A stretch of DNA of 47,889 nt from Roseomonas sp. (lineage in GTDB: Bacteria; Pseudomonadota; Alphaproteobacteria; Acetobacterales; Acetobacteraceae), in assembly GCA_020249465.1 (NCBI GenBank), contig JADCFP010000069.1, positions 1 to 47,889 of the forward strand, in the 5' to 3' direction. Positions 1 to 8,624 of the stretch are shown in pieces. Made by a program: the position numbers and the translations under genes. Under the pieces are notes generated by a model. It did not search any database. It was given only the letters and a program-made list of their open reading frames with translations, and had not been told where the DNA came from. Each line of letters starts with the position of its first letter. Position 1 is the first letter of the stretch.

Positions 1-720
1 AAGATTCACGGTCACCGCCTGGGTAATATCTGTCAGCTCCGCATAGCTCACCAGATCGCTACCAGCCCCACCAGCAAGGCTGTCAGTACCGAACCCACCA
101 GCAAGCGTATCATCGCCCGAGCTGCCGAGGAGGGTATCATTCCCGGCATCGCCAAGGATCGAGTCATTCCCTGCAAGCCCATCTATGCTTTCACTATCGG
201 CGGAGCCAGAAAGAGTATTGCTGCCGTTGGTAGCAACATTGGGTGGAGGGTTAAGCAGCGCTTCCGCCACAAGCGCCGTAGCGCTCCCTTTCGTAAATGC
301 AACAAATCCGTCCGATGTGTTCCCTTGGCTCCAATCAAGATCGCTAAAGTCAATCCAAGACCCCACCCCACCCGTAACGCGCAGCGTATTGCTCGTGTCT
401 GACAGGTTCAGCACTTCAAGCGCAGTGAGGATAAGGGCATTGCTGCTGCCAAGATCAATCGCTTCTATGCCTTGCAGCTTACTATCCGCGATGGCTGCCA
501 GATCAAGCGTAAGGCCAGAACCCGTCAGCGCCAGCGTATCGGTGCCGGTGCCGCCATCCACCCGCAGGAAGGTAAAGTCACTCACCACCAGGCGGTCATC
601 ACCCGCGCCACCCTGCAGCGCATCAGCGCCGCCACCGCCATTCAGCGTATCATTGCCAAGCCCACCCAGCATGACATTCGCACCGGCCGTGCCGGCAATC
701 ACGTCATCATTGGCGGTGCC
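1..720 (-). repeat. RTX-like glycine/aspartate-rich repeats
   Basis: Translated in the open reverse frame, 541-720 and 1-180 give clusters of GxGxD-like nonapeptides (for example GGAGDD, GNDSILGDAGNDTLLGSS and GGFGTDSLAGGAGSD). They are separated by a non-repetitive segment (about 181-540) that looks like a beta-rich spacer. These repeats bind calcium and are typical of type I secreted proteins. Confidence 0.75.
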
Positions 721-2351
721 GGCATGGGTGACGGTATTGGTGAAATCACGCCCAAAAACCACATAGCTTTCGCCACGATTGTCAGAGCTATATCTGCCAT
801 TCCCGTCGCCGTTGCGCGCCCCGACGATCAGGTCGGCAAAGCCATCGCCATTGATATCCCCGGCCGAAGCGACCGACCGGCCGGCGTCATCACCTGGATC
901 GCGCCCATAAATGACAAAACCGCCCGTGCCGCCAGCAATCGCCGCCAAATCAATCGGCGCGCCCCAGCCGGAAGCCTTGCCAAACACAACATAGCTATCG
1001 CCAGCATAGGGCTTGGCATTGCCCGCCGCACGGCCGCCATAAGTCCCGATGATCAGATCATCAAAGCCATCACCATTGACATCCCCGGCCGAGGCCACCG
1101 AAAAGCCGGAGCGGTCCGAGGCGTCCTGACCATGAAGGACAAAGCCGCCGGTCCCGGCAGCAATATTGGTCAAATTTATTGTCGCCCAGCCAGAAGCCTT
1201 GCCAAACACCACATAACTCTCACCGGCAAGATACTTCGTATTGCCAGCCGCACGCCCCGAACTCGCGCCGATGATGATGTCGGCAAAGCCATCGCCATTG
1301 ATATCCCCGGCCGAAGCGACCGAGAAGCCTGACTTGTCGCCGCCGTCCTGCCCATTGATGACAAAGCCGCCTGTGCCGCCTGCAATCGTGTTCAAGCTTA
1401 TCGCGGGAGCCCAGCCGGAAGCCTTGCCGAACACCACATAGCTTTCGCCTTTGAAGGCATTGGCATTGGGTGCCCCGATAATGAGATCCGCAAAGCCATC
1501 ACCATTGACATCCCCGGCCGAGGCCACCGACCAACCGGAAACGTCACTCGAAAAGCGCCCGCGCAGGACAAAGCCGCCCGTGCCGCCCGCAATGGCGCCC
1601 AAGCTGACGCTCGCCCCCCAGCCGGAGGCCTTGCCAAATATCACGTAGCTGTCGCCGTTTTGTGCGCCGCCGACACTGTTTGGCCCATCACCGCCATAGG
1701 CGCCAATGATCAGGTCTGCAAAGCCATCGCCATTGATATCCCCGGCCGAAGCCACCGAACGGCCGGATTGGTCGCCAGCATCCTCGCCATAGATGACGAA
1801 GCCGCCCGTGCCAGCGGCAATCGTCGCCAAATCCAGCGGAGCACCCCAGCCGGACGCCTTGCCAAACACCACGTAGCTGTCGCCGACGCCGGAAGTGATC
1901 AGCGTGCCATATCTCTTTGGTGCGGCCCATCGCCACCGTGCGCCCCGATGATCAGATCGGCAAAGCCATCGCCATTGACATCCCCGGCCGAAGCCACTGA
2001 CCAGCCCGCGTAATCATTTTCATCCTGCCCACGAAGCACAAAACCGCCTGTGCCGCCGGCAATTGCTGCCAAATCTACCGGCGCACCCCAACCCGACGCC
2101 TTGCCAAACACCACATAGCTTTCGCCGGCCTTGACCGTGGCATTGTTTGCCGCATAGGCAAAAGGGGCACCGATGATGATGTCCACAAAGCCATCGCCAT
2201 TGACATCCCCGGCCGAAGCAACGGACCACCCCGAACGATCACCGCCAGAGACAGCGTCAAACGGGTAATCGCCATCCTGCCCATTGATGACAAAGCCGCC
2301 CGTGCCGGCGGCAATAGTCACCAGATCGATAGGCGCAATCGTTCCGGACAT
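1..2351 (-). CDS. FG-GAP / RTX repeat protein, 5' part, frameshifted, partial
   Basis: N-terminal part of a large repeat protein that continues past the left edge. From the ATG at 2351 (preceded by AGGAG at good spacing) the frame reads about 145 residues and hits a stop at 1899-1901. The following repeats continue without any stop in a different reverse frame down to position 1, so one base is missing or two are extra near 1912-1930. About seven FG-GAP repeats (core SAGDVNGDGFAD, a D-x-N-x-D-G calcium loop) are followed by glycine/aspartate-rich RTX-type repeats such as GNDTLLGSSGDDTLAGG. No N-terminal signal peptide is visible, which fits type I secretion with a C-terminal signal outside the window. 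Known members are calcium-binding surface or secreted adhesins or enzymes; the exact role here is unknown. The frameshift may be real or a sequencing error. Confidence 0.8.
845..2220 (-). repeat. Seven tandem FG-GAP repeats
   Basis: The block encoding SAGD(V/I)NGDGFAD recurs with its centre near 2208, 1978, 1737, 1508, 1299, 1078 and 858, a period of about 210-240 bases (roughly 75 residues). Each unit also carries a copy of YVVFGKASGW and of GTGGFV. Such units form beta-propeller blades (integrin-alpha type) with calcium loops. The DNA is similar enough between units that slippage or recombination could change the copy number. Confidence 0.8.
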
Positions 2352-2477
2352 GGCAGTGCTCCTGGCGGGTTGGCAACCTGAAAGGTTTCACGCCGGCAAT
2401 TGCGCCACCGCGTGCTCATGGGTAAAGGTTAATGGTCGGTTACCGAAGGGTCAACAAGTCTCAAGTCCCATCTATGG

Positions 2478-2498
2478 AAAAAACGCCGCAAAAGCGGC
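2478..2498 (-). terminator. Candidate intrinsic terminator on minus strand
   Basis: On the minus strand GCCGC-TTTT-GCGGC is followed one base later by six T residues (A-run at 2478-2483, stem arms 2485-2489 and 2494-2498). This is a short classic hairpin plus U-tract. It sits between the divergent FG-GAP and TIGR03032 genes and upstream of the FG-GAP start. It would therefore stop antisense transcription arriving from the right, or act as a leader attenuator. Confidence 0.45.
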
Positions 2499-2533
2499 CT
2501 TCATGGCCCCCACCCGCCACAGGAAAGTCCACC

Positions 2534-3610
2534 ATGTCCGAAACAACCGAACCCCGCTTTGCCGTGCATACTTCCCGCCATTTCTCATCCTGGCTTGCAG
2601 CCCAGGGGGGTGGCATGGCTGTCACTACTTATCAGGCGGGGAAGCTATTGCTGCTCGGCACACGCCCGGATGGCAGGCTTTCGGTGTTTGAACGCAGCCT
2701 GCCGCGCTGCATGGGCCTTCATGTCAGCGCGGATACGCTGCATGTCACCACACTTTCGCAAATCTGGCGCTTTCGCGATCTGCTGGCTGATACGCCAGGC
2801 GCGCCTCCGCCGCCCGCCTATAAGGAACATGATGTGCTTTACGCACCGCGGCGCTGCTGGGTGACGGGCGATCTGGATGCGCATGATCTGGCGCTTTTGC
2901 CGAATGGCCGGCCGGTTTTCGTCAATACGCTGTTCTCCTGCCTCGCCACCGTTGATGAGGATCACAGCTTTGCGCCGCTCTGGCGCCCGCGCTTTATCTC
3001 AAGGCTTGCGGCGGAAGATCGGTGCCATCTGAACGGGCTGGCGATGGATGAAGCGGGCGCGCCGCGCTACGTGACGCTCGTGGGTGCTTCCGATGTTGCG
3101 GATGGCTGGCGGGAACATCGGCGATCTGGCGGGCAGGTGATTGATGTGGCGTCTGGTGAGGTTGTCGCGCAGGGGCTTTCCATGCCGCATTCGCCAAGGC
3201 TGCATCAAGGGGTGCTTTATTTGCTCAATGCCGGCAGCGGCGAATTCGGGCGTGTGGATATCGCCAGCGGTCGTTTCGAACCTATCGCCTTCTGTCCGGG
3301 TTTTCTGCGCGGCATGAGTTTTCTTGGCAACTACGCGCTGGTTGGGCTTTCCATGCCACGCGAAAACCGCACCTTCAGCGGGCTTGCCTTGGATGATGCG
3401 CTGAAGTCACGCGGGGCGGAACCGCGCTGCGGTGTCATGGTGATTGATCTGACATCCGGCGATGCGCCGCATTGGCTCCGCTTTGAAGGCTTGGTGCAGG
3501 AACTTTATGATGTGGCCGCCATTCCCGGCCGGCGCGCACCGGCCGCGATTGGCTTCATGGGTGAGGAGATTCAGCGCATGGTGAGCATTGGGGATGCGCC
3601 GGAGGCTTGA
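2534..3610 (+). CDS. TIGR03032-family protein
   Basis: A 358-residue protein that I recognise as the TIGR03032 family (conserved, function unknown). Typical segments include RFAVHTSRHFSSWLA at the N-terminus, SFERSLPRCMG-like and HDLALLPNG segments in the middle, and ELYDVAAIPG near the end. The repetitive beta-strand pattern suggests a propeller-like fold. Relatives often occur beside large repeat or secreted proteins, and here the divergent neighbour is an FG-GAP/RTX protein. I chose ATG 2534 because AGGAAAG lies just before it. The in-frame ATG at 2432 would read through a terminator-like hairpin and adds a low-complexity head. Its stop abuts the stop of the convergent monooxygenase with no gap. 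Confidence 0.8.
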   Translation: MSETTEPRFAVHTSRHFSSWLAAQGGGMAVTTYQAGKLLLLGTRPDGRLSVFERSLPRCMGLHVSADTLHVTTLSQIWRFRDLLADTPGAPPPPAYKEHDVLYAPRRCWVTGDLDAHDLALLPNGRPVFVNTLFSCLATVDEDHSFAPLWRPRFISRLAAEDRCHLNGLAMDEAGAPRYVTLVGASDVADGWREHRRSGGQVIDVASGEVVAQGLSMPHSPRLHQGVLYLLNAGSGEFGRVDIASGRFEPIAFCPGFLRGMSFLGNYALVGLSMPRENRTFSGLALDDALKSRGAEPRCGVMVIDLTSGDAPHWLRFEGLVQELYDVAAIPGRRAPAAIGFMGEEIQRMVSIGDAPEA

Positions 3611-5251
3611 TTAGGCGCTCAAAGCAAACCCCTCATACCCCTTATCCGCCACCTCATCACAAATCCGCCGATACCGCGCCATGCCGCCGATATAGGGCAT
3701 GAACACGCGCGGCTTACCGGGCACATTGGCGCCCAAATACCAGGAATGCAGCGTTTTCGTGAAAAGTGTGCGGTTGGCGACTTCCTGTACCTGCACCATC
3801 CAATCATCCACCGCATCCGGCTTGGCTTCAATGCGCGTCTGGCCGGCCTTTCGCATATCCGCAATGCAGCGCGTGATCCAATCCACATGCTGTTCGATGG
3901 CAACAGGCATATTGGTCAGCACGGATGGGCTGCCAGGCCCGGTAATGGTGAACAGATTGGGGAAGCCCACCACTTGCAGCCCCAAATAGCTGCGCGGCCC
4001 TTCGCGCCAGACATCGCGCAAGGCAAGACCACCGCGCCCGGCGATGTTCAGGTTGAATAGCGGCCCGGTCATGGCATCAAACCCGGTCGCAAACACAATG
4101 ATATCCAGCGGATATTCGCCCTTGCTGGTCTTCACGCCATTGGCGGTGATGCGTTCAATCGGCTCAGCCCGCAAATTCACCACATCAACATTGTCGCGGT
4201 TATAGGTTTCGAAATAGCCAGTATCAATCGGCGGGCGCTTGGTGGCGAAGCCATGATCAATATCGGCAAGGATCGCGGCCTTGGCGGGATCCTTCACGAC
4301 CTGGCTGATTTTTTTCTTGAGGAAGTCTGAGACGATCCTATTCGCTTCCTCATTCGTCAGCACATCGCGGAATTCAGCGCGCAGCCGAAGCCCGCCCCTC
4401 TCCCAGGCTTTCTCAAAAATCTCGTTCCGTTCCTCATCCGACACATCCAGGACCGAACGATCCGCAATGCGCCAGGGGTGGCCATTGACGGTGGAGCGCA
4501 TCACATCGCGAATTTCGGCGAAATTCTCCCGCACATATTTCTTGAAATCATCGGTCAGCGGCGCATTGCGTGCGGGGATGGAATAATTCGCCGTGCGCTG
4601 AAACACGGTCAGGTGCTTCGCGGCAGCGCCAATCACCGGAATGGCCTGGATGCCGGTGGACCCGGTGCCAATCACGCCAACGCGCTTGCCAGCGAATTCC
4701 ACACCATCATGCGGCCATTCGCCGGTGTGATACCATTTGCCCTTAAAATCCGCGATGCCATCAATCTTCGGCAGATTGGCCGATGATAGGCAGCCGACCG
4801 CGGTGATCAGATAGCGCGCGGCGTAATGCCCGCCCTGTTCGGTCTGCACATGCCAAAGGTTTTCCGCTTCATCATAGCGCGCCGCCACCACCCGCGCGCG
4901 GAAGGTGATGTCGCGCTTCAGGTCCAATTTATCCGCCGCGTAATTCAGGTAGCGCAGAATCTCCGGCTGGCTCGGGTAGCGTTCGGACCATTCCCAACCC
5001 TGCACCAGCTCATCCGAAAAATGATAGCAATAGCTGTGGCTTTCGGAATCACACCGCGCGCCCGGATAGCGGTTCCAATACCAGGTGCCGCCCACGCCAT
5101 CGCCCGCTTCCAGCACATGGGCGGACAGCCCGAGGCGGTCCCGGAGCGAATGGAGCTGATACATGCCGGCGAAACCGGCACCGATGATCAGCGCGTCATA
5201 AAGCTTGGCGTCGGTTGAGGTGGCGGCAAGCGGGGCTAAGGCATCAAGCAT
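3611..5251 (-). CDS. Flavin-containing monooxygenase, Baeyer-Villiger type
   Basis: A 546-residue class B flavoprotein monooxygenase. FAD-binding GAGFAG is at residues 24-29 and a second dinucleotide site GTGSTG at 195-200. The Baeyer-Villiger signature FxGxxxHxxxWP appears as [12 protein letters not shown] at 169-180. The segment [15 protein letters not shown] (54-68) is typical of cyclohexanone/phenylacetone monooxygenase relatives. Such enzymes use NADPH and O2 to turn ketones into esters or lactones, or to oxidise heteroatoms; the substrate cannot be read from sequence. It stands alone, divergent from folE and convergent with the TIGR03032 gene. The length is normal for the family. Confidence 0.88.
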   Translation of the reverse strand: MLDALAPLAATSTDAKLYDALIIGAGFAGMYQLHSLRDRLGLSAHVLEAGDGVGGTWYWNRYPGARCDSESHSYCYHFSDELVQGWEWSERYPSQPEILRYLNYAADKLDLKRDITFRARVVAARYDEAENLWHVQTEQGGHYAARYLITAVGCLSSANLPKIDGIADFKGKWYHTGEWPHDGVEFAGKRVGVIGTGSTGIQAIPVIGAAAKHLTVFQRTANYSIPARNAPLTDDFKKYVRENFAEIRDVMRSTVNGHPWRIADRSVLDVSDEERNEIFEKAWERGGLRLRAEFRDVLTNEEANRIVSDFLKKKISQVVKDPAKAAILADIDHGFATKRPPIDTGYFETYNRDNVDVVNLRAEPIERITANGVKTSKGEYPLDIIVFATGFDAMTGPLFNLNIAGRGGLALRDVWREGPRSYLGLQVVGFPNLFTITGPGSPSVLTNMPVAIEQHVDWITRCIADMRKAGQTRIEAKPDAVDDWMVQVQEVANRTLFTKTLHSWYLGANVPGKPRVFMPYIGGMARYRRICDEVADKGYEGFALSA

Positions 5252-5424
5252 GGCGGGTTCTTCTGGTTGTTCATGGACTTGGCAAGGCTAACCCACCCCG
5301 CCCCCCGGCGCCAAGCGGGGGCAAATCCTTGCCATTTCGGCGGGGCTGCCCACATGGGGTCTGTCGGCTCCGCAAAGCCCCCTGCCTTCTGGCGCCGTTT
5401 CGATCTTGGGAAAGACCAAATACC

Positions 5425-6069
5425 GTGAATATTCAAACTCCTGCCTCTGGCCTCACCACGGCCAATGCCTCTCTGGAGCCGCGCCCGTCCCGCGCGGAAG
5501 CCGAAGCCGCGGTGCGCACCCTGCTGCGCTGGGCCGGCGATGACCCGGACCGTGAGGGCCTGGTGGATACCCCCGCGCGCGTCGCCCGCGCCTATGAGGA
5601 ATTCTTCGCCGGCTATGAAACGGACCCGGTGGATTTGCTCGCGCGGTCCTTCGAAGAAACCGATGGCTATGATGAAATGGTGATCCTGCGCGACATCCGC
5701 ATGGAAAGCCATTGCGAACATCACATGGTGCCGATCATTGGGCGCGCGCATATCGCCTATCTGCCGCAGGGCCGCGTGGTTGGCATCAGCAAGCTCGCCC
5801 GCGTTTTGGAAGTTTATGCAAAGCGCTTGCAAATCCAGGAAAAGCTGACGGCGCAGGTGGCCAATACCATCGAACAGGTGCTGAAGCCGAAGGGTGTCGC
5901 CGTGGTGATTGAAGCGGCGCATCAATGCATGACCACGCGCGGCATCCATAAGCCGGGTGTGACGATGGTGACGAGCCGCATGCTCGGCGCTTTCCGTGAT
6001 GATGCCAGCACGCGGCGCGAATTCCTGGCCATTATCGGCGGCCAACGCGCGAGTGTGATTGAGGGCTGA
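5425..6069 (+). CDS. folE: GTP cyclohydrolase I (FolE)
   Basis: A 214-residue enzyme that converts GTP to 7,8-dihydroneopterin triphosphate, the first step of folate (tetrahydropterin) synthesis, in the cytoplasm. Zinc ligands are visible: Cys97 and His100 in ESHCEHH, and Cys168 in HQCMTTRG. The segment [17 protein letters not shown] (44-60) is typical. I chose the GTG at 5425 because known FolE proteins begin shortly before the PSRAEAE helix. Longer in-frame extensions upstream read low-complexity sequence without family similarity. It appears monocistronic; the next gene (LysE) is on the other strand and ends 4 bases after its stop. Confidence 0.95.
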   Translation: MNIQTPASGLTTANASLEPRPSRAEAEAAVRTLLRWAGDDPDREGLVDTPARVARAYEEFFAGYETDPVDLLARSFEETDGYDEMVILRDIRMESHCEHHMVPIIGRAHIAYLPQGRVVGISKLARVLEVYAKRLQIQEKLTAQVANTIEQVLKPKGVAVVIEAAHQCMTTRGIHKPGVTMVTSRMLGAFRDDASTRREFLAIIGGQRASVIEG

Positions 6070-6073
6070 ACCC

Positions 6074-6664
6074 TCAGTGCCTTAGTGCGGGGATCAGCGA
6101 CGCCAGCATCAGCACCGCCATAGCGATGTTGAAGGCGCGCAATCCCCGCCCGGGGCGCAACACGCGCCCCGCCCCCGCGCCAATCACGCCCCAAAGCCCC
6201 GCTGAGGGTACGCCCACTGCGGCAAAAACCAGCGCAATCAAACTGATCTGAGGCAGCAAATCCTCCCCCGGCCGCGTGAAGGCCGGGATGGCGGCCAGGA
6301 TGATCATCCAGGCCTTTGGGTTCACCCATTGGAACAGCACCGCGCCCAGAAAGCCGAGCGGAGGGCGCGCCGGCCCTGCCCCCGGCGCCCCGGCACAGGC
6401 GATTTTCCAGGCAAGCCAAGCCAGCCAGGCCGCGCCGCCCCATTTCACCACCTGATGCAGCAAGGGGCTCGCCATCAGCGGCAGCGCCAAGCCAAGCCCC
6501 GCCAGCCAGATCATGGCGGCAAAGCCAAAGGCAATGCCCAGCACATGCGGCAGCACAGCGCGGAAGCCATGATTGGCCGCCGATGCCGCGACCATCAGCG
6601 TATTCGGCCCCGGCGTGGCCGAGGTGGCGACGGCAAAACCAAGCAAAGGCAGCAGCGCTTCCAT
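6074..6664 (-). CDS. LysE/RhtB-family amino-acid exporter
   Basis: A 196-residue, very hydrophobic protein with about six membrane segments. It has the family signature TPGPNTLMVAASA at residues 17-29 and FQWVNPKAW near 111-119. Members export amino acids such as lysine, arginine, homoserine, threonine or cysteine from the cytoplasm; the substrate cannot be assigned. It is divergent from the zincin gene. A perfect 7-bp inverted repeat lies 12-30 bases upstream of its ATG and could be an operator. Only a weak ribosome binding site is visible. Confidence 0.88.
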   Translation of the reverse strand: MEALLPLLGFAVATSATPGPNTLMVAASAANHGFRAVLPHVLGIAFGFAAMIWLAGLGLALPLMASPLLHQVVKWGGAAWLAWLAWKIACAGAPGAGPARPPLGFLGAVLFQWVNPKAWMIILAAIPAFTRPGEDLLPQISLIALVFAAVGVPSAGLWGVIGAGAGRVLRPGRGLRAFNIAMAVLMLASLIPALRH

Positions 6665-6675
6665 GGGGTGATATT

Positions 6676-6694
6676 AGGTCAGTAATCCTGACCT
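6676..6694. promoter_or_regulatory. Candidate operator palindrome between lysE and zincin genes
   Basis: Perfect inverted repeat AGGTCAG-TAATC-CTGACCT within the 84-base divergent gap, 12 bases upstream of the exporter start. The dyad and its position suggest a transcription-factor site controlling the exporter. LysE-type genes are often run by LysR or Lrp-type regulators, but no regulator gene is adjacent. Confidence 0.4.
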
Positions 6695-6748
6695 GTCACG
6701 CCTCTGTCTGACTTGACCCCCCACCAAGCCAGCGCGCATGAGGATGCG

Positions 6749-7141
6749 ATGCGCTTCACCACCCCACCCAGTCCCGAAGACCTGATCGAATTGGCCGAGG
6801 ATGCGCTTGCCGCCATCCCGAAGCCACTCCGCGATCTGTTGCAGGGCATCGCCATCCTGGTGGATGACATCGCGGAGGAGGAAATGCTCCGCGAACTCGG
6901 CATCGAAAACCCCTATGAATTGACGGGGCTTTACCTTGGCGTGCCACTCACTGAAAAAACCAGCGCCGCAACGCTGGCAGAACCCGACCGCATCCTGCTA
7001 TTCCGCGAACCTATCCTGCTGGAATGGGTCGAATCTGGGGAGGATTTGTTCCGCCTGGTGCGGAATGTGCTGATCCACGAAATCGGCCACCATTTCGGCT
7101 TTTCGGATGAGGATATCGAGAGGTTGGAAGAAGGGGAGTAG
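6749..7141 (+). CDS. Small zincin-like metallopeptidase
   Basis: A 130-residue protein with the zinc-binding motif HEIGHHFG (HExxH) near residue 110, preceded by LVRNVLIHE and followed by SDEDIERLE. This is the pattern of the small PF06262 (Zincin_1) metallopeptidase family. Family members are short cytoplasmic proteins of largely unknown function. The N-terminal part is acidic and helical. I chose ATG 6749 because AGGA precedes it at good spacing and the protein then starts MRFTTPPSPEDL as in relatives; a TTG at 6713 is in frame but less likely. It ends 64 bases before xdhA. Confidence 0.85.
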   Translation: MRFTTPPSPEDLIELAEDALAAIPKPLRDLLQGIAILVDDIAEEEMLRELGIENPYELTGLYLGVPLTEKTSAATLAEPDRILLFREPILLEWVESGEDLFRLVRNVLIHEIGHHFGFSDEDIERLEEGE

Positions 7142-7205
7142 GGGAAGCCTCTGAACGCCTGCCCCCCGGTTCCAACCCGCCCCAATCCATCCTAAATAAA
7201 ATTTC

Positions 7206-8624
7206 ATGTCCATCTGTTTCACCCTGAATGGCGAATCGCGATCCCTGCCCGGTGACACACCCCCGGCCGTGACCCTGCTCGATTGGCTGCGCTCGGCGGG
7301 GCTGACCGGCACCAAGGAAGGCTGTGCGGAGGGCGATTGCGGCGCCTGCACCGTGGTGATTGAGGCGCCGGATGGCGCCCGCGCCCCGGTCAATGCCTGC
7401 CTGATGACGCTCGGCCAGGCGCATGGCCTGGCGCTGCGCAGTGTGGAGGGGCTTTCCACCCCCGATGGCGCGCCGCACCCCGTGCAGGCCGCGATGCGGG
7501 CCGCTGAGGCTACGCAATGCGGTTTTTGCACCCCGGGCATTGTCATGTCGCTTTACGCCCATGCGCGGATGGGTGGTGACGCGCATGAGGCTTTGGCCGG
7601 AAACCTCTGCCGCTGCACCGGCTATCGGCCGATTTTGGATGCCATGGCGGCCTTGCCGGCGGCGGAGGAACCCGCGCCGTCCTGCCCCGTGACTGACGTG
7701 ACCGCCCTTGGCCCGCCGGAGCATCGCTTTTTCCTGCCGCGCAGCCTGGATGAAACCCTGAAGCTGCGGTGCGAAAACCCTGGGGCATGGCTATTGGCCG
7801 GCGGCACGGATCTCGGCCTGCGCTTTTCGGAATATCGCGACAATCCCGCTGCCATTATTTGCCTGCGTGATGTTCCGGAATTGCGCGGCATTAGAGCGGG
7901 GGCAGAGGGGCTTTCGGTTGGTGCCGCAGAACCTTACGCGGCGCTGCGTGATCTGATCGCCGATGATGCGGACTTCGCGGGTTTTGCCGGGCTGCTGCGC
8001 CGGCTTGGTTCACGCCAGATTCGCGCGCTTGGCACGCTTGGCGGCAATCTCGGCACCGCAAGCCCGATTGGCGATGCGCTGCCGCCCTTATTGGCGCTTG
8101 GCGCGCGGGTAACCCTCGCCGGGCCTGATGGCACGCGCGATATGGCGGTTGAGGATTTCCTGCTCGGCTATCGGCGCAATGCGCTGAGGGAGCATGAGGT
8201 GATTGCGCGCATCTTCATCCCAAGGCCCGCGCCAGGGGCGATTTTCGCCGCCGAAAAACTCTCCCGCCGCCATGATCAGGATATCAGCGCGATCGGGCTT
8301 TCGGTGCTGCTGGAACGTGATGGTCAGGTGATTACCCGCGCGCGCATTGCCCATGGCGGCTGCGGGCCGATGGCGGCACGCGCACCGGAAGCCGAAGCAG
8401 TGCTGCAAGGCGCGCCCTTCACCGAAGCGCAAGCGCGCATGGCCGGTGAGGCTTTGGCGCGCGCCATCACGCCAATGGATGATTTGCGCGGCACAGCCGA
8501 ATATCGCCGCGTGGCCGCGCGCAATCTGATACTGCGGCTTTATTGGCGCGAAGCGCGACCCGATGCGGCAGCGGAAATCATGGCTTTGCCCGCACCTCAT
8601 GCGCCGCGGTTCATCGCGCCATGA
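7206..8624 (+). CDS. xdhA: Xanthine dehydrogenase small subunit (FeS/FAD)
   Basis: A 472-residue subunit carrying the electron-transfer centres of xanthine dehydrogenase (hypoxanthine to xanthine to urate). An N-terminal plant-type [2Fe-2S] domain has Cys40, 45, 48 and 65 (KEGCAEGDCGACTV). The second [2Fe-2S] domain has Cys105, 108, 135 and 137 (QCGFCTPG and NLCRCTGYRP). An FAD-binding domain follows (LAGGTDLGLRFSE; LGGNLGTASPIGD), then the CO-dehydrogenase flavoprotein C-terminal domain. The start lies after an AT-rich stretch without a clear Shine-Dalgarno, so the mRNA may be nearly leaderless. The stop overlaps the xdhB start as ATGA. The maturation gene xdhC is not in this window. Confidence 0.93.
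   Translation: MSICFTLNGESRSLPGDTPPAVTLLDWLRSAGLTGTKEGCAEGDCGACTVVIEAPDGARAPVNACLMTLGQAHGLALRSVEGLSTPDGAPHPVQAAMRAAEATQCGFCTPGIVMSLYAHARMGGDAHEALAGNLCRCTGYRPILDAMAALPAAEEPAPSCPVTDVTALGPPEHRFFLPRSLDETLKLRCENPGAWLLAGGTDLGLRFSEYRDNPAAIICLRDVPELRGIRAGAEGLSVGAAEPYAALRDLIADDADFAGFAGLLRRLGSRQIRALGTLGGNLGTASPIGDALPPLLALGARVTLAGPDGTRDMAVEDFLLGYRRNALREHEVIARIFIPRPAPGAIFAAEKLSRRHDQDISAIGLSVLLERDGQVITRARIAHGGCGPMAARAPEAEAVLQGAPFTEAQARMAGEALARAITPMDDLRGTAEYRRVAARNLILRLYWREARPDAAAEIMALPAPHAPRFIAP

Noticed and set aside
472-1332. Long plus-strand open frame opposite the FG-GAP/RTX region
   Set aside because: Mirrors the codon pattern of the repeats on the minus strand; translation is repetitive without any protein-like domain.
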